DNA of 64,000 bases from Halobacillus sp. Marseille-Q1614. GTDB taxonomy: Bacteria > Bacillota > Bacilli > Bacillales > Halobacillaceae. Below, one piece after another: positions 33,290-44,438 of this stretch (position 1 is its first letter; the number at the start of each line of letters is the position of its first letter). The notes below the pieces were generated by a model, which saw only the letters and a program-made list of their open reading frames with translations, was not told the origin of the DNA and did no database searches. The stretch spans positions 3,162,001-3,226,000 of the forward strand of contig NZ_CADDWH010000001.1 in NCBI RefSeq assembly GCF_902809865.1, in the 5' to 3' direction. The position numbers and the translations under genes were made by a program.

Positions 33290-33392
33290 GACATTCTTTA
33301 GAATGGTAAGCGAAATAGAGACCCCCTAGTGTGGGTTTGGCGATAAGGCTCAGGCGTTCGTCCGCTTAAAAGCGAGCGGGTCTATTTCCATA
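33290..33392. repeat. Family A repeat unit, divergent
   Basis: GAAATAGA (33312-33319) and TCTATTTC (33381-33388) close the unit. Internal blocks GCTCGCTTTTAAGCGGACGA (minus strand) match other copies. The remaining gap 33214-33457 shows nothing else. Confidence 0.65.
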
Positions 33393-33457
33393 CTGATATA
33401 AAAAAAGCTGAACCAGAAGTTCAGCTTAATAAAATAGAAAGAGTCGGATCGTTAGGT

Positions 33458-33748
33458 TTACTTCTCTTTTTTAGAAGATTTCGTATACCCTTCCCTACGA
33501 TTCACAATTTCAAAAAGGCCCGTGCCAGATAATCCGGCCCCGGCTCCCGCCCATAAACGCAGCATGAGTTCCATATCAGTCAGTGGATAGGCTAAAGCCC
33601 CGAGCACCAGCCCTGTCGCTAAGCTGATCAGCGGAATATAGTTCTTTGGAAGATCTATTGTCCTTTTCAAGACTTCAACCAGCCCCACAGCAAAGGGACT
33701 AATTAAGGTTGCAAACAATAACACTTGGTTCATTAACTCATTTTCCAC
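33458..33748 (-). CDS. Holin-like small membrane protein (phage A118 holin type)
   Basis: 96 residues with two or three hydrophobic helices. The LPKNYIPLISLATGLVLGA and RLWAGAGAGLSGTGLFE segments resemble the A118 Hol118-type holins, which form membrane holes in phage lysis. No endolysin or other phage gene is near, so it may be a chromosomal holin with another job, or a phage remnant. GTG 33748 has GGAGG 8 nt upstream. The gap 33749-33926 shows nothing. Confidence 0.7.
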   Translation of the reverse strand: MENELMNQVLLFATLISPFAVGLVEVLKRTIDLPKNYIPLISLATGLVLGALAYPLTDMELMLRLWAGAGAGLSGTGLFEIVNRREGYTKSSKKEK

Positions 33749-33926
33749 AGGAAACACCTCCCTGCTGCAAGAAAGAAGTAGGACGAGGAAATGGCACTCT
33801 TCCTATAGTAGTAGAATACGAAGAAATCTATGGGACGTGATGGCGTTCATCTTGTGGTGAGGAAATTTTTCCTGACTTCATTTTCCATATTATCTCTTTC
33901 TCTTAATTGGGGGATCTATGGACAAA

Positions 33927-33973
33927 TAAAAAACACCCGCCATTTTATTAATAAGGCGAGTGTTCTTTTGATT
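33927..33973 (-). terminator. tRNA-Arg terminator
   Basis: On the minus strand AACACTCGCC...GGCGGGTGTT with a loop rich in A and T, followed by TTTTTTATT. Confidence 0.8.
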
Positions 33974-33988
33974 TCCCATTTTAGGTAA

Positions 33989-34061
33989 CGCCCCCGGCAG
34001 GATTCGAACCTGCGACACACGGTTTAGGAAACCGATGCTCTATCCCCTGAGCTACGGGGGC
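33989..34061 (-). tRNA. tRNA-Arg (anticodon CCT)
   Basis: 73-nt cloverleaf on the minus strand: acceptor GCCCCCG/CGGGGGC, D-loop AGCTCAGGGGATAGAGC, anticodon loop TTCCTAA, T-arm GCAGGTTCGAATCCTGC. The 3' CCA is not encoded. TATAAT lies 10-15 bp upstream. It marks the edge of the accessory block; no flanking direct repeat was noticed. Confidence 0.95.
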
Positions 34062-34219
34062 ACATGAATCATATTATACAAAATTTGCCGCCGCTTGAAA
34101 AGGAATTTTCCTTCAAAAATCCCGGTCGATCTGTTACTTCCTTATCCCCGGTGTGGTAAAATGGTATCTGTCTGTCAAAAGGAATCGAATTTTGTTTTAA
34201 CCTGTAAGGAGGAGAAGAG

Positions 34220-34861
34220 ATGGGACCATTACCTTTTATTGCCGTAGAAGGACCAATTGGAGTGGGTAAAACGTCTCTGTCTAAAAAGCTTGCCTCCCAG
34301 TTTGATTTTCATCTGCTAAAGGAAATCGTTGAGGAGAACCCGTTTTTAGGCAAATTTTATGAGAATATTGATGAATGGAGTTTTCAGACGGAAATGTTCT
34401 TCCTGTGTAACCGTGTGAAACAGCTGGAAGACATTGATCAATATTACTTAAAGCAAGGCAAGCCTGTCGTTGCTGATTACCATATCTCTAAAAATATGAT
34501 CTTTGCCCGCCGGACGCTGAGGCAGGATCAATTTGATAAATATTCGCAGATCTTTGATATTCTTACCCGTGATATGCCAAAGCCAAATATTGTAGTATAC
34601 CTGCAGGCCAGTCTTGATACACTGCTTGAACGCATCCGGATGCGCAATCGAGAAGTGGAAGAGAACATTCAGCCTTCGTATTTGGAGCAGCTGTCCCAGG
34701 ACTATGAGGATTTCATGAGCCATTTTGAAGCGGCTCACCCGGAGATCCCTGTTGTCCGCATCAATGGAGATGAACTGGACTTTGTCAGGCATCAGCAGGA
34801 TTTAGATTATATCATGTCACAAGTAAGAGATCATTTAAATAAAGGAGAAGTCATCAAATGA
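34220..34861 (+). CDS. dgk: Deoxyguanosine kinase
   Basis: 213-residue deoxynucleoside kinase that salvages deoxyguanosine. P-loop EGPIGVGKT (10-18), then FFLCNRVKQLED and VVADYHISKN, where Tyr-His replaces the Arg-Ser of Dck, as in B. subtilis Dgk (YaaG). A lid arginine cluster (RIRMRNREVE) follows. ATG 34220 is behind AGGAGG. Its stop overlaps the dck start (ATGA), so the pair is coupled. Confidence 0.92.
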   Translation: MGPLPFIAVEGPIGVGKTSLSKKLASQFDFHLLKEIVEENPFLGKFYENIDEWSFQTEMFFLCNRVKQLEDIDQYYLKQGKPVVADYHISKNMIFARRTLRQDQFDKYSQIFDILTRDMPKPNIVVYLQASLDTLLERIRMRNREVEENIQPSYLEQLSQDYEDFMSHFEAAHPEIPVVRINGDELDFVRHQQDLDYIMSQVRDHLNKGEVIK

Positions 34862-35541
34862 ACGCAAGAGAACGCCACGGCATCCCGCATGACAGTGTAA
34901 TCACGATCGCGGGCACAGTAGGAGTTGGAAAGTCTACTATGACCCACTCACTGGCAAATGCCCTTAACTTTAGAACATCTTTAGAAAAAGTAGAGACGAA
35001 TCCGTATTTAGATAAATTTTATAACGACTTTGAACGCTGGAGCTTTCACCTTCAGATTTACTTCTTAGCAGAACGTTTTAAAGAGCAGAAGAAAATCTTT
35101 GAGTATGGCGGAGGCTTTGTCCAGGACCGTTCGATTTACGAGGATACAGGCATTTTCGCAAAAATGCACTATGAAAAAGGCACGATGTCTGAAACGGACT
35201 ATAATACGTACACCAACCTTTTTGATGCTATGGTGATGACACCTTATTTCCCCCATCCTGATTTACTAATCTATTTGGAAGGCTCGTTTGATGATATCAT
35301 CGAACGTATCCAGGAACGTGGACGCGCGATGGAGCAGCAGACGCCAATTGATTATTGGAAAGAGATGTACAACCGTTATGACAACTGGATTGATAATTTC
35401 AATTCCTGCCCTGTGCTTCGCTTAAACATTGCAGATTATGATCTGCTTAACGATGAAGCGAGCATAGAGCCGATCTTACAGAAGATCGGACACTTTATCC
35501 AGCAGTCCCGCAAATGGCGGTCAAGCCGTCTTTTAACTTAA
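34858..35541 (+). CDS. dck: Deoxyadenosine/deoxycytidine kinase
   Basis: 227-residue kinase paralogous to Dgk. P-loop AGTVGVGKST (19-28), FFxxERW-like DFERWSFHLQIYFLAERF, and the DRS motif in FVQDRSIYED, the Dck type. Together the pair supplies dNMPs from salvaged deoxynucleosides. A strong terminator follows. Confidence 0.93.
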   Translation: MNARERHGIPHDSVITIAGTVGVGKSTMTHSLANALNFRTSLEKVETNPYLDKFYNDFERWSFHLQIYFLAERFKEQKKIFEYGGGFVQDRSIYEDTGIFAKMHYEKGTMSETDYNTYTNLFDAMVMTPYFPHPDLLIYLEGSFDDIIERIQERGRAMEQQTPIDYWKEMYNRYDNWIDNFNSCPVLRLNIADYDLLNDEASIEPILQKIGHFIQQSRKWRSSRLLT

Positions 35542-35542
35542 T

Positions 35543-35584
35543 AAAAGTCCCCTCTGGTTTTTGTCCAGAGGGGACTTTTTTTTG
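35543..35584 (+). terminator. dgk-dck terminator
   Basis: AAAAGTCCCCTCTGG pairs perfectly with CCAGAGGGGACTTTT (7-nt loop), then a T-run. Confidence 0.95.
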
Positions 35585-35629
35585 CATGACTCTGTTAATT
35601 GTTAATATGGACCTTCATGAAAAAGGGAT

Positions 35630-35705
35630 CCTCATTGAAAAAACCACGCTTCACGGGCTTGCCCGCCCATGAGCCCCGCTTGCTTTTTCTGTATATTACA
35701 GAGCC
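35630..35705. repeat. Family A repeat fragment
   Basis: GGGCTTGCCCGCCCATGAGC and nearby blocks match part of the unit at 37.74-37.79 kb; the ends are missing. Confidence 0.4.
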
Positions 35706-35714
35706 TTTTGTATA

Positions 35715-35743
35715 GAAAAAACCGCTGCATTAAGCAGCGGTTT
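35715..35743 (-). terminator. tRNA-Ser terminator
   Basis: AAACCGCTGC (35719-35728) pairs with GCAGCGGTTT (35734-35743); TTTTTTC follows on the minus strand. Confidence 0.9.
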
Positions 35744-35793
35744 CGTGTTCTATAATCTCCAATTATTATGCGCGTTCATTTAAAAAGATTAAA

Positions 35794-35886
35794 TGGCGGA
35801 GGAGGAGGGATTCGAACCCCCGCGGGCCGTGAAGCCCCTGGCGGTTTTCAAGACCGCTCCCTTCAGCCGGACTTGGGTACTCCTCC
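35794..35886 (-). tRNA. tRNA-Ser (anticodon TGA)
   Basis: 93-nt class II tRNA with a long variable arm. Acceptor GGAGGAG/CTCCTCC, anticodon loop TTGAAAA, T-arm with GGTTCGAATCC, and an encoded CCA at 35796-35794. It follows serS on the same strand, as in B. subtilis. Confidence 0.95.
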
Positions 35887-35904
35887 GTGTGACCGACAAT
35901 AGAT

Positions 35905-35933
35905 AATATATCATGGTCAGATTTATTCGTCAA
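35905..35933 (-). promoter_or_regulatory. tRNA-Ser promoter
   Basis: TTGACG (35933-35928), 17 bp, TATATT (35910-35905) on the minus strand, 18 bp before the tRNA. Confidence 0.85.
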
Positions 35934-35979
35934 TAATTTTGTCGATTTTTTTGTGATTTTTCTTTTGCTCAAAAAATAA

Positions 35980-36320
35980 TGGACTGTTGCGTTTATTTAG
36001 AAGTGAAGCGGGGAGCAGGTGAGCTAGATCGTTCCACTCGCGGATCCCACCTTTGCTCCATCTCCCTGCAGGAGTCCCGCCATTTCTTAAGCCCCTTACC
36101 TTTTTGTAGTGGAAACGCAACGCTAAAACTTTTGGTAAAGATAATGAATTTAGTACTCTTCTTAAAGTTCCATTCTTAATACCGTAAAGGGCCGGGGGAA
36201 ACGGCGAGACTCCTATGGGAGGAAAGAACAGGGTGAGATCCCGGAGGGCTAAAAGCCCGAGGAAGCTCACCGTTCGCCCATGGAAAGCGAGTTGTTCCCC
36301 CGGCCCGGCTCTATACATTA
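35980..36320 (-). repeat. Family A composite repeat 1 (two inverted units)
   Basis: On the minus strand the order is unit L (36306-36189), middle segment with AGCGTTGCGTTTCC, unit R (about 36110-35995). Unit L is closed by GGGCCGGGGGAA (36189-36200) and TTCCCCCGGCCC (36295-36306), perfectly complementary. It has the same organisation as composites 2 and 3. It fills the gap between tRNA-Ser and serS; no gene is seen there. Confidence 0.85.
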
Positions 36321-36389
36321 AAACAAACGGAACCAACCTTTGATACACAAAGAAAAAGCCCGAGCCTAAGCCCGGACTTTTGTTATCAG

Positions 36390-37679
<1,290 letters not shown>

Positions 37680-37704
37680 TTAAATAAAGTGGCTTGTTAC
37701 GTTG

Positions 37705-37815
37705 TGTAAGCAGGAAATTCACTCGCTTTCCGCGGACGAACGGTTAAGCCTCCCCGCATACTTCGGGGTCTTGCCCGCCCATTTTCTCACGCAGGAGTCT
37801 CACAAATTTCCTTTC
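37705..37815. repeat. Family A single unit in the serS leader
   Basis: Closed by AGGAAATT (37712-37719) and AATTTCCT (37805-37812). Contains ACTCGCTTTCCGCGGACGAA and CGCAGGAGTCTCAC. It is transcribed as part of the serS 5' leader, downstream of the T-box terminator. Confidence 0.8.
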
Positions 37816-37849
37816 CCACAATAACCTTTGAAAAGGTCCTAAAAATTAA

Positions 37850-38095
37850 AAAACCCCCGCCCCCTTATTAAATAAAGGGACGAGAGCTTGGTTATAAATT
37901 CCCGCGATACCACCCTGGTTGGAGATACTTGATCTCCCGGCTTCACTCCTAACGGCGAGTACCGATTTGCCCTACTAAAAGAGTTCAGGCAAACAACTCA
38001 AGGATGGATTCACTACTTTTCTTCATCAGTTCACACCAGCCACTGACTCTCTTTAGAAAGAAAGAATAGCTACTATTTCCTATCAACGTGTTAGC
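37850..38095 (-). promoter_or_regulatory. T-box riboswitch for serS
   Basis: The T-box sequence AGGGTGGTATCGCGGGAA is at 37916-37899 on the minus strand. Stem I elements (GAGAGTCAGTGG, GGTGTGAACTGATG) lie near 38055-38025. The likely specifier codon TCC (Ser) is at 38008-38006, just before ATCCTTGAG. The terminator is CTCTCGTCCCTT/AAGGGGGCGGGGG (wobble pairs) plus TTTTTT at 37852-37889. Uncharged tRNA-Ser(GGA) should cause readthrough into serS. Confidence 0.93.
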
Positions 38096-38132
38096 TTATT
38101 TGTTCTTGCACATAAATATAGACGATCTGCGA

Positions 38133-38723
38133 TTAAGATGCAAGGGATTTTTTAGACATTTCCACCATTTTTACAAAATGCTCTGTAATTCTATGGTCAT
38201 CTGTTAACTCAGGGTGGAAAGAACATGCCAGCAAATGACCCTGCTGAGCGGCTACAATGTTCCCATTATACGTCGCAAGCACTTCTGTGTTTTCCCCTAC
38301 GCCTTCGATATAGGGTGCACGAATAAAGACTGCATTATACTGATCGGCGACTCCTTTAATATCAAGAGGAGCTTCAAAGCTTTCCCGCTGACGGCCAAAA
38401 GCATTGCGGCGTACGCGAATATCCATTAATCCTAAGTGAACATCGTAAGAACCGTCGATTTCAGAAGCTAGCAGGATCAGCCCTGCGCACGTTCCGAAAA
38501 CAGGTTTTCCTTGTTTTCCGAACTGACGGATCGGCTCAAGGAAATTATATTTATCGATTAAACGGCGGATGGTTGTGCTTTCCCCGCCCGGGATGATTAA
38601 ACCATCAACTTCTTCAAGCTGTTCCACTCTTTTGACGATAACACCTTTGGCTCCTGATGCTTCTACGGAACGGATATGTTCACGAAAAGCACCTTGAAGT
38701 CCCAAAACGCCAATCGTAGTCAT
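38133..38723 (-). CDS. pdxT: Pyridoxal 5'-phosphate synthase glutaminase subunit
   Basis: 196-residue class I glutaminase that supplies ammonia to PdxS. The triad is Cys79 (FGTCAGL) with His-x-Glu in [19 protein letters not shown] forms the oxyanion region. ATG 38723 follows AAAAGGAG. pdxS lies upstream on the same strand but 345 bp away, with a tandem repeat between, instead of the usual short gap. Confidence 0.95.
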   Translation of the reverse strand: MTTIGVLGLQGAFREHIRSVEASGAKGVIVKRVEQLEEVDGLIIPGGESTTIRRLIDKYNFLEPIRQFGKQGKPVFGTCAGLILLASEIDGSYDVHLGLMDIRVRRNAFGRQRESFEAPLDIKGVADQYNAVFIRAPYIEGVGENTEVLATYNGNIVAAQQGHLLACSFHPELTDDHRITEHFVKMVEMSKKSLAS

Positions 38724-38784
38724 GATGCATTTCTCCTTTTATTTATGCTTGTCTGAATTAGCGGATGGGTCCGCTTTTTTTATG

Positions 38785-39058
38785 CGTGTCGTGTCTAAAC
38801 TGGTCACTTCCGCTTTTCTTGGTGTCCAGCTGCAGTGACCAGACACTCGCGGCATAAGCAACCCTCCGCCGGGAAGGAGGATCACTTCCCTTTGGCGTTC
38901 TGCTTATGCGTTTCGTGTCTAAACGGTCACTTCCGCTTTTCTTGGTGTCCAGCTGCAGTGACCAGACACTCGCGGCATAAGCAACCCTCCGCCGGGAAGG
39001 AGGATCACTTCCCTTTGGCGTTTTGCTTATACGTTTCGTGTCTAAACGGTCACTTCCG
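38785..39058. repeat. Family B tandem repeat between pdxS and pdxT
   Basis: Two and a part copies with a period of 123-124 bp: GGTCACTTCCGCTTTT recurs at 38802, 38925 and 39049. The copies are nearly identical. Each copy can form hairpins, for example GTGTCT..GGTCAC with GTGACC..AGACAC and GCATAAGCA with TGCTTATGC. A 90-codon frame with two 41-residue repeats here is an artefact of the period. Confidence 0.95.
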
Positions 39059-39068
39059 CTTTTCTACT

Positions 39069-39953
39069 TTATTGAGATCTGTCCTGCATGCGCTGGTCTG
39101 GAGTTAGGGTGTTCATTTCAATGCCTTTCATAGCTGTTCCCAGGCCTTTTGAAATTTCAGCGATTAATTTATAGTCATCATAGTGTGTGGTCGCTTCAAC
39201 AATCGCACGTGCGAATTTTGCTGGGTTGTCTGACTTGAAGATACCGGATCCAACGAATACGCCGTCAGCTCCTAATTGCATCATTAGGGATGCGTCAGCT
39301 GGTGTAGCGATTCCGCCTGCTGCGAAGTTTACGACTGGAAGACGTCCTTCTTCACGAATTTCAAGCAGAAGATCAAATGGTGCGCCATTTTCTTTAGCAT
39401 ATACCATAACTTCATCTTCAGACATGCTTTGAAGCTGACGGATTTGAGATTGCACCTGACGCATGTGGCTTACGGCTTCTACGATGTTGCCTGTACCTGG
39501 TTCACCTTTTGTACGGAGCATAGACGCACCTTCACGGATACGGCGGGTTGCTTCGCCTAAGTTACGGCAGCCGCATACGAATGGAACTGTATATTCATCT
39601 TTTTTAATGTGATAGATTTCATCAGCTGGAGTCAGTACTTCACTCTCATCGATATAGTCTACACCCATAGATTCTAAAACACGGGCTTCTGTAATGTGGC
39701 CGATACGTGCTTTAGCCATAACTGGGATGGAAACAGCATTCATTACTTCTTCTACAATCGTTGGATCTGCCATACGGGCAACTCCGCCGGCAGCACGAAT
39801 ATCAGATGGAACTCGTTCTAGGGCCATAACGGCTACAGCGCCTGCTTCTTCTGCGATTTTTGCTTGTTCAGCATTTACGACGTCCATGATAACGCCGCCT
39901 TTTTGCATTTCTGCCATTCCGCGTTTTACGCGATCAGTACCTGTTTGAGACAT
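39069..39953 (-). CDS. pdxS: Pyridoxal 5'-phosphate synthase lyase subunit
   Basis: 294-residue TIM-barrel synthase making PLP from ribose 5-phosphate, glyceraldehyde 3-phosphate and glutamine-derived ammonia. Active lysines are K81 ([11 protein letters not shown]) and K149 ([10 protein letters not shown]). ATG 39953 ([16 protein letters not shown]) follows GGGAGGAATTACTC. It lies between dacA and pdxT. Confidence 0.97.
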   Translation of the reverse strand: MSQTGTDRVKRGMAEMQKGGVIMDVVNAEQAKIAEEAGAVAVMALERVPSDIRAAGGVARMADPTIVEEVMNAVSIPVMAKARIGHITEARVLESMGVDYIDESEVLTPADEIYHIKKDEYTVPFVCGCRNLGEATRRIREGASMLRTKGEPGTGNIVEAVSHMRQVQSQIRQLQSMSEDEVMVYAKENGAPFDLLLEIREEGRLPVVNFAAGGIATPADASLMMQLGADGVFVGSGIFKSDNPAKFARAIVEATTHYDDYKLIAEISKGLGTAMKGIEMNTLTPDQRMQDRSQ

Positions 39954-40076
39954 GAGTAATTCCTCCCTGAGTTGTTTATATATTGTCGAGCTTTATTTCC
40001 ATCAATCATTTTTCCTAAAATCTATTGTACCTCATTCATGCGCTAAATCCTACCATCTACATTGGATTTTTTCAGC

Positions 40077-41414
40077 TTAGAACCAGCCGTTTACCATATC
40101 TACGGCATTATTGAAAATATCTCCAAAAAAGTCACCGATGGCGCCGATCGTCAGCATAAACCAGTTGGCTTTTTCAACACCTGAAGTCGTTACGACATCG
40201 ACTTCTGTACGTAAGGGTTCCCCTGTCTGAAGATCATCATAAGACTCTTCTCCATTATAGACTAACTCTGCTGTACCGACTTTATGTCCTTTATCAAACG
40301 GAGCTTCCAGGTTACCGTTTTTATCTAAGGCTTTTTCGGATAAATTCACTTTAACCTCATATTGATCTTCTTCGCCTTTTTTAACTGGAGCCGTAATGGG
40401 AGCAGCTGTTTCCAGCTCTACCGTGGATTCTTTTCCTTTAGAAACCTCTACTGTTGAGTTTTGGTCAACTTGATGGCCCGCAGAAAACAATTCTTTTTGT
40501 TCAAATTGCTCAAAACCGTAATTGAGAAGTTTTTTAGTTTCTTCAAAACGTGCTTCTTCACTTTCTGTCTTCATCACTACAGAGATGAGGCGCTGGCCGT
40601 CACGCTCGGCTGTACCTGTAAAGCAGTAGCCGGCTAAATCAGTAAAGCCCGTCTTTAATCCATCCAGGCCTTCATAACCGAACTGAGCTAAATAACCAGG
40701 CATCTCTGGAAGCATCCAGTTGTAGTTAATAATTGTCTGTCCATCAAAAGTAGTGTCCGTAATTGATGAGATTTCCAGGGCTTCTGGATAGTCATTGACG
40801 AGGTGATAAGCTAAGATTGCTGCTGAACGCGCAGACAGCAAGTTGGTTCCGTCGGGATCGGTACCTTCCGGATGATTCCCATCCAGGTCTCTGTTTTCAA
40901 GACCTGTAGCGTTCACGAATTGGTAATCCGGCATACCGAGCTCTTCTGCTTTTTCATTCATCATTTTAACAAATTCGCTTTCAGAACCTGCGATTAATTC
41001 TGCTAATGCTATAGAAGTAGCGTTATCGGAATTAATCGCCATTGCTTCATATAACTCACGTACCGTATAATCCTGACCCTGCGTTAAACCTACTCCGGAA
41101 AAAGAAGCATTCGCTGATATGCTATATGGATAATCACTTATTTGAGTTGTAGTTTCCCAGGTAATATCTCCTGATTCGATCGCTTCTAATACGAGATATT
41201 CCGTCATCATCTTCGCCATACTTGCTGGAGGTAATGTTAAATCAGAATCTTTCTCGTACAAAATTTTGCCTGAATCAGCATCTACTAGAATAGCAGAATC
41301 TGCTTTGATCTCTACGGTTTTCGCATATGTAGTTTCAGGACTTCCAAAAACCGTTATCATGCATAAAACAAAGGCCATCCCCAAGGCCCACGATGCGCGT
41401 AATCTTTGTTTCAA
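40077..41414 (-). CDS. dacA: D-alanyl-D-alanine carboxypeptidase (PBP5, DacA)
   Basis: 445-residue secreted, membrane-tethered low-molecular-weight PBP. A signal peptide (about 1-31, cleavage near TYAKT) precedes the S11 domain: SxxK at S65-K68 (SMAK), SDN at about 129-131, KTG at about 254-256. A beta-rich C-terminal domain and a C-terminal amphipathic segment follow. I chose TTG 41414, 9 nt from GGAGG; TTG 41423 abuts that site. It trims peptidoglycan pentapeptides. Confidence 0.93.
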   Translation of the reverse strand: MKQRLRASWALGMAFVLCMITVFGSPETTYAKTVEIKADSAILVDADSGKILYEKDSDLTLPPASMAKMMTEYLVLEAIESGDITWETTTQISDYPYSISANASFSGVGLTQGQDYTVRELYEAMAINSDNATSIALAELIAGSESEFVKMMNEKAEELGMPDYQFVNATGLENRDLDGNHPEGTDPDGTNLLSARSAAILAYHLVNDYPEALEISSITDTTFDGQTIINYNWMLPEMPGYLAQFGYEGLDGLKTGFTDLAGYCFTGTAERDGQRLISVVMKTESEEARFEETKKLLNYGFEQFEQKELFSAGHQVDQNSTVEVSKGKESTVELETAAPITAPVKKGEEDQYEVKVNLSEKALDKNGNLEAPFDKGHKVGTAELVYNGEESYDDLQTGEPLRTEVDVVTTSGVEKANWFMLTIGAIGDFFGDIFNNAVDMVNGWF

Positions 41415-41474
41415 ATCTCTCAACCTCCACGGAATATAATATGCATCTTTGTTATTCTACCATATGGCTCCATA

Positions 41475-41504
41475 AAAAAATAGACAGGGAAAAGTCCCTG
41501 TCTA
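41475..41504 (-). terminator. guaB terminator
   Basis: TAGACAGGGA (41481-41490) pairs with TCCCTGTCTA (41495-41504); seven Ts follow on the minus strand. It separates guaB from dacA. Confidence 0.9.
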
Positions 41505-41520
41505 CTGTTTATTTCCCGGG

Positions 41521-43053
<1,533 letters not shown>

Positions 43054-43154
43054 TCACTTTCTTATTGTTATTTACAATACGACAATGATCTGCCTTTTTC
43101 AAGAACAAAAAACATCTTCCTCGTTGTAAAAAATAGGAAAGGAGCCCTATTTAG

Positions 43155-43862
43155 ATGGATGAAAGACATGCCTTCCTTACCTACTTAAAGGCTGCATCCC
43201 ATGCCCGCAGTTATCTTCACGGCCAATATGAGAAGCTACAGGCAGACGATGCTAAAACCTTAGCTTACCAAAACGTCGAGCGATTTATGTATGGGCTCAG
43301 CCTTGGAGAAGAATATTTTACTGCAGCGAAACATACTCCTATCAGCGTTCAGCCGCTTCTCTATTATTACAGCCTGACCCATTTTTTAAAAAGCTGCATA
43401 CTAACCGTCGACCCTACTTACCCATCCTCTGTTAAAGTGCTGGCACACGGGCTCTCTACTAGAAAACGAAAGAAGCAGCACTACCGGTTTTTGGAGGATG
43501 AAATCCGGATTCAGCCGCACGGGCTGTTTCCTTATGCTGCGAAGTGTCTGTTTCAAATGGAAGATCTCCCGTCTAAAGTTTCGATGAGTGAGCTGTTAGA
43601 GCCGCTTCCTTTCATGAAGCCGATCTTTAAATTTAAATCAATGACAACTGAAACCTCTGCACCTTTCCCTAAATTAATTGCTGAATTTGCAGTGCTTTAT
43701 AATTTGAGTATGCTCGTGCGTTATGAAGATGAATGGTGGGGCGAAATGGAGCAGCTGCGGGACCGGGAAGACTATGTATTTATTAAGCATTACCTTGAGA
43801 AAATGCCTGAAGAAATCCCCGAGCTTATTTCTTCATGGCTGTATGAGTATGAAATTCATTAG
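43155..43862 (+). CDS. yaaC: YaaC family protein
   Basis: 235-residue soluble protein with the conserved N-terminal YLKAASHARSYL and LLYYYSLTHFLK stretches. It matches YaaC by content and by its position between guaB and gyrA. Function not established. ATG 43155 follows GGAGCCC. A composite repeat separates it from gyrA. Confidence 0.85.
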   Translation: MDERHAFLTYLKAASHARSYLHGQYEKLQADDAKTLAYQNVERFMYGLSLGEEYFTAAKHTPISVQPLLYYYSLTHFLKSCILTVDPTYPSSVKVLAHGLSTRKRKKQHYRFLEDEIRIQPHGLFPYAAKCLFQMEDLPSKVSMSELLEPLPFMKPIFKFKSMTTETSAPFPKLIAEFAVLYNLSMLVRYEDEWWGEMEQLRDREDYVFIKHYLEKMPEEIPELISSWLYEYEIH

Positions 43863-43959
43863 GAGTTAACTTGCTTCTTTTCAATTTGCATAAGGGGAAG
43901 GAATGTTCCAATTAGCAGGTAACTAAGTGAACTGGGTCCCCGCTTGCCTTCAATAAGAA

Positions 43960-44300
43960 AAGCGGGCCAGGGAAAAGACTCGCTTTCCATGGGCGAACGG
44001 TGAGCTTCTTCAGGCTTTGCCTTCCGGGATCTCACCCTGTTCTTTCCTCCCATTGGAGTCTCGCTTTTTCCCTGGTCCTTTATGGTTTTTAGAGTAACGG
44101 AACCATGGGTAAGAGAGCTTTTCCATTAGAGAGCTTAATGAATCTATAGCGTTCCGTTTCAACTACTACCGATAAAGCAGCTGAGAAATGGCGAGACTCC
44201 TGCAGGGAGATAGAGCCAGGGTGAGATCCGCGAGTGAAACGAGCTAGCTCACCGGCTCCCCGCGGAAAGCGAGCTATTTCTCAGCCGCTTTTCTCTTTTC
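43960..44300 (+). repeat. Family A composite repeat 2 (two inverted units)
   Basis: Unit L is closed by GGGCCAGGGAAAA (43964-43976) and TTTTCCCTGGTCC (44066-44078), with one wobble pair. The middle has AACGGAAC near 44096 and GTTCCGTT near 44152. Unit R is closed by GCTGAGAAAT (44180-44189) and ATTTCTCAGC (44276-44285). The core has GCGAGACTCCTGCAGGGAG and GCGGAAAGCGAG. It fills the 576-bp yaaC-gyrA gap, where no gene is seen. Confidence 0.92.
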
Positions 44301-44394
44301 ACAGTAAACGGACCAGTCTTTTCTCTCTTCCCAAAAATGAGAAAGAGCATGGGAAATGGTGAGAGTCCAAGAAACGGAATATCTAAGAAACAAA

Positions 44395-44430
44395 TAAAAC
44401 GCCGCTCTCCTTTTAAATTAGAGAGCGGCT
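44395..44430 (-). terminator. gyrA terminator
   Basis: GCCGCTCTC (44401-44409) pairs with GAGAGCGGC (44421-44429); GTTTTATTTG follows on the minus strand. Confidence 0.85.
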
Positions 44431-44438
44431 TAATTATT

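Noticed and set aside
36000-36348. A 141-codon frame upstream of tRNA-Ser
   Set aside because: It covers composite repeat 1; the other composites have unrelated frames, so it is not under coding selection.
38835-39107. A 90-codon frame with two near-identical 41-residue repeats
   Set aside because: It results from the 123-bp DNA tandem repeat; no ribosome site, and the sequence is antisense to the pdx operon.
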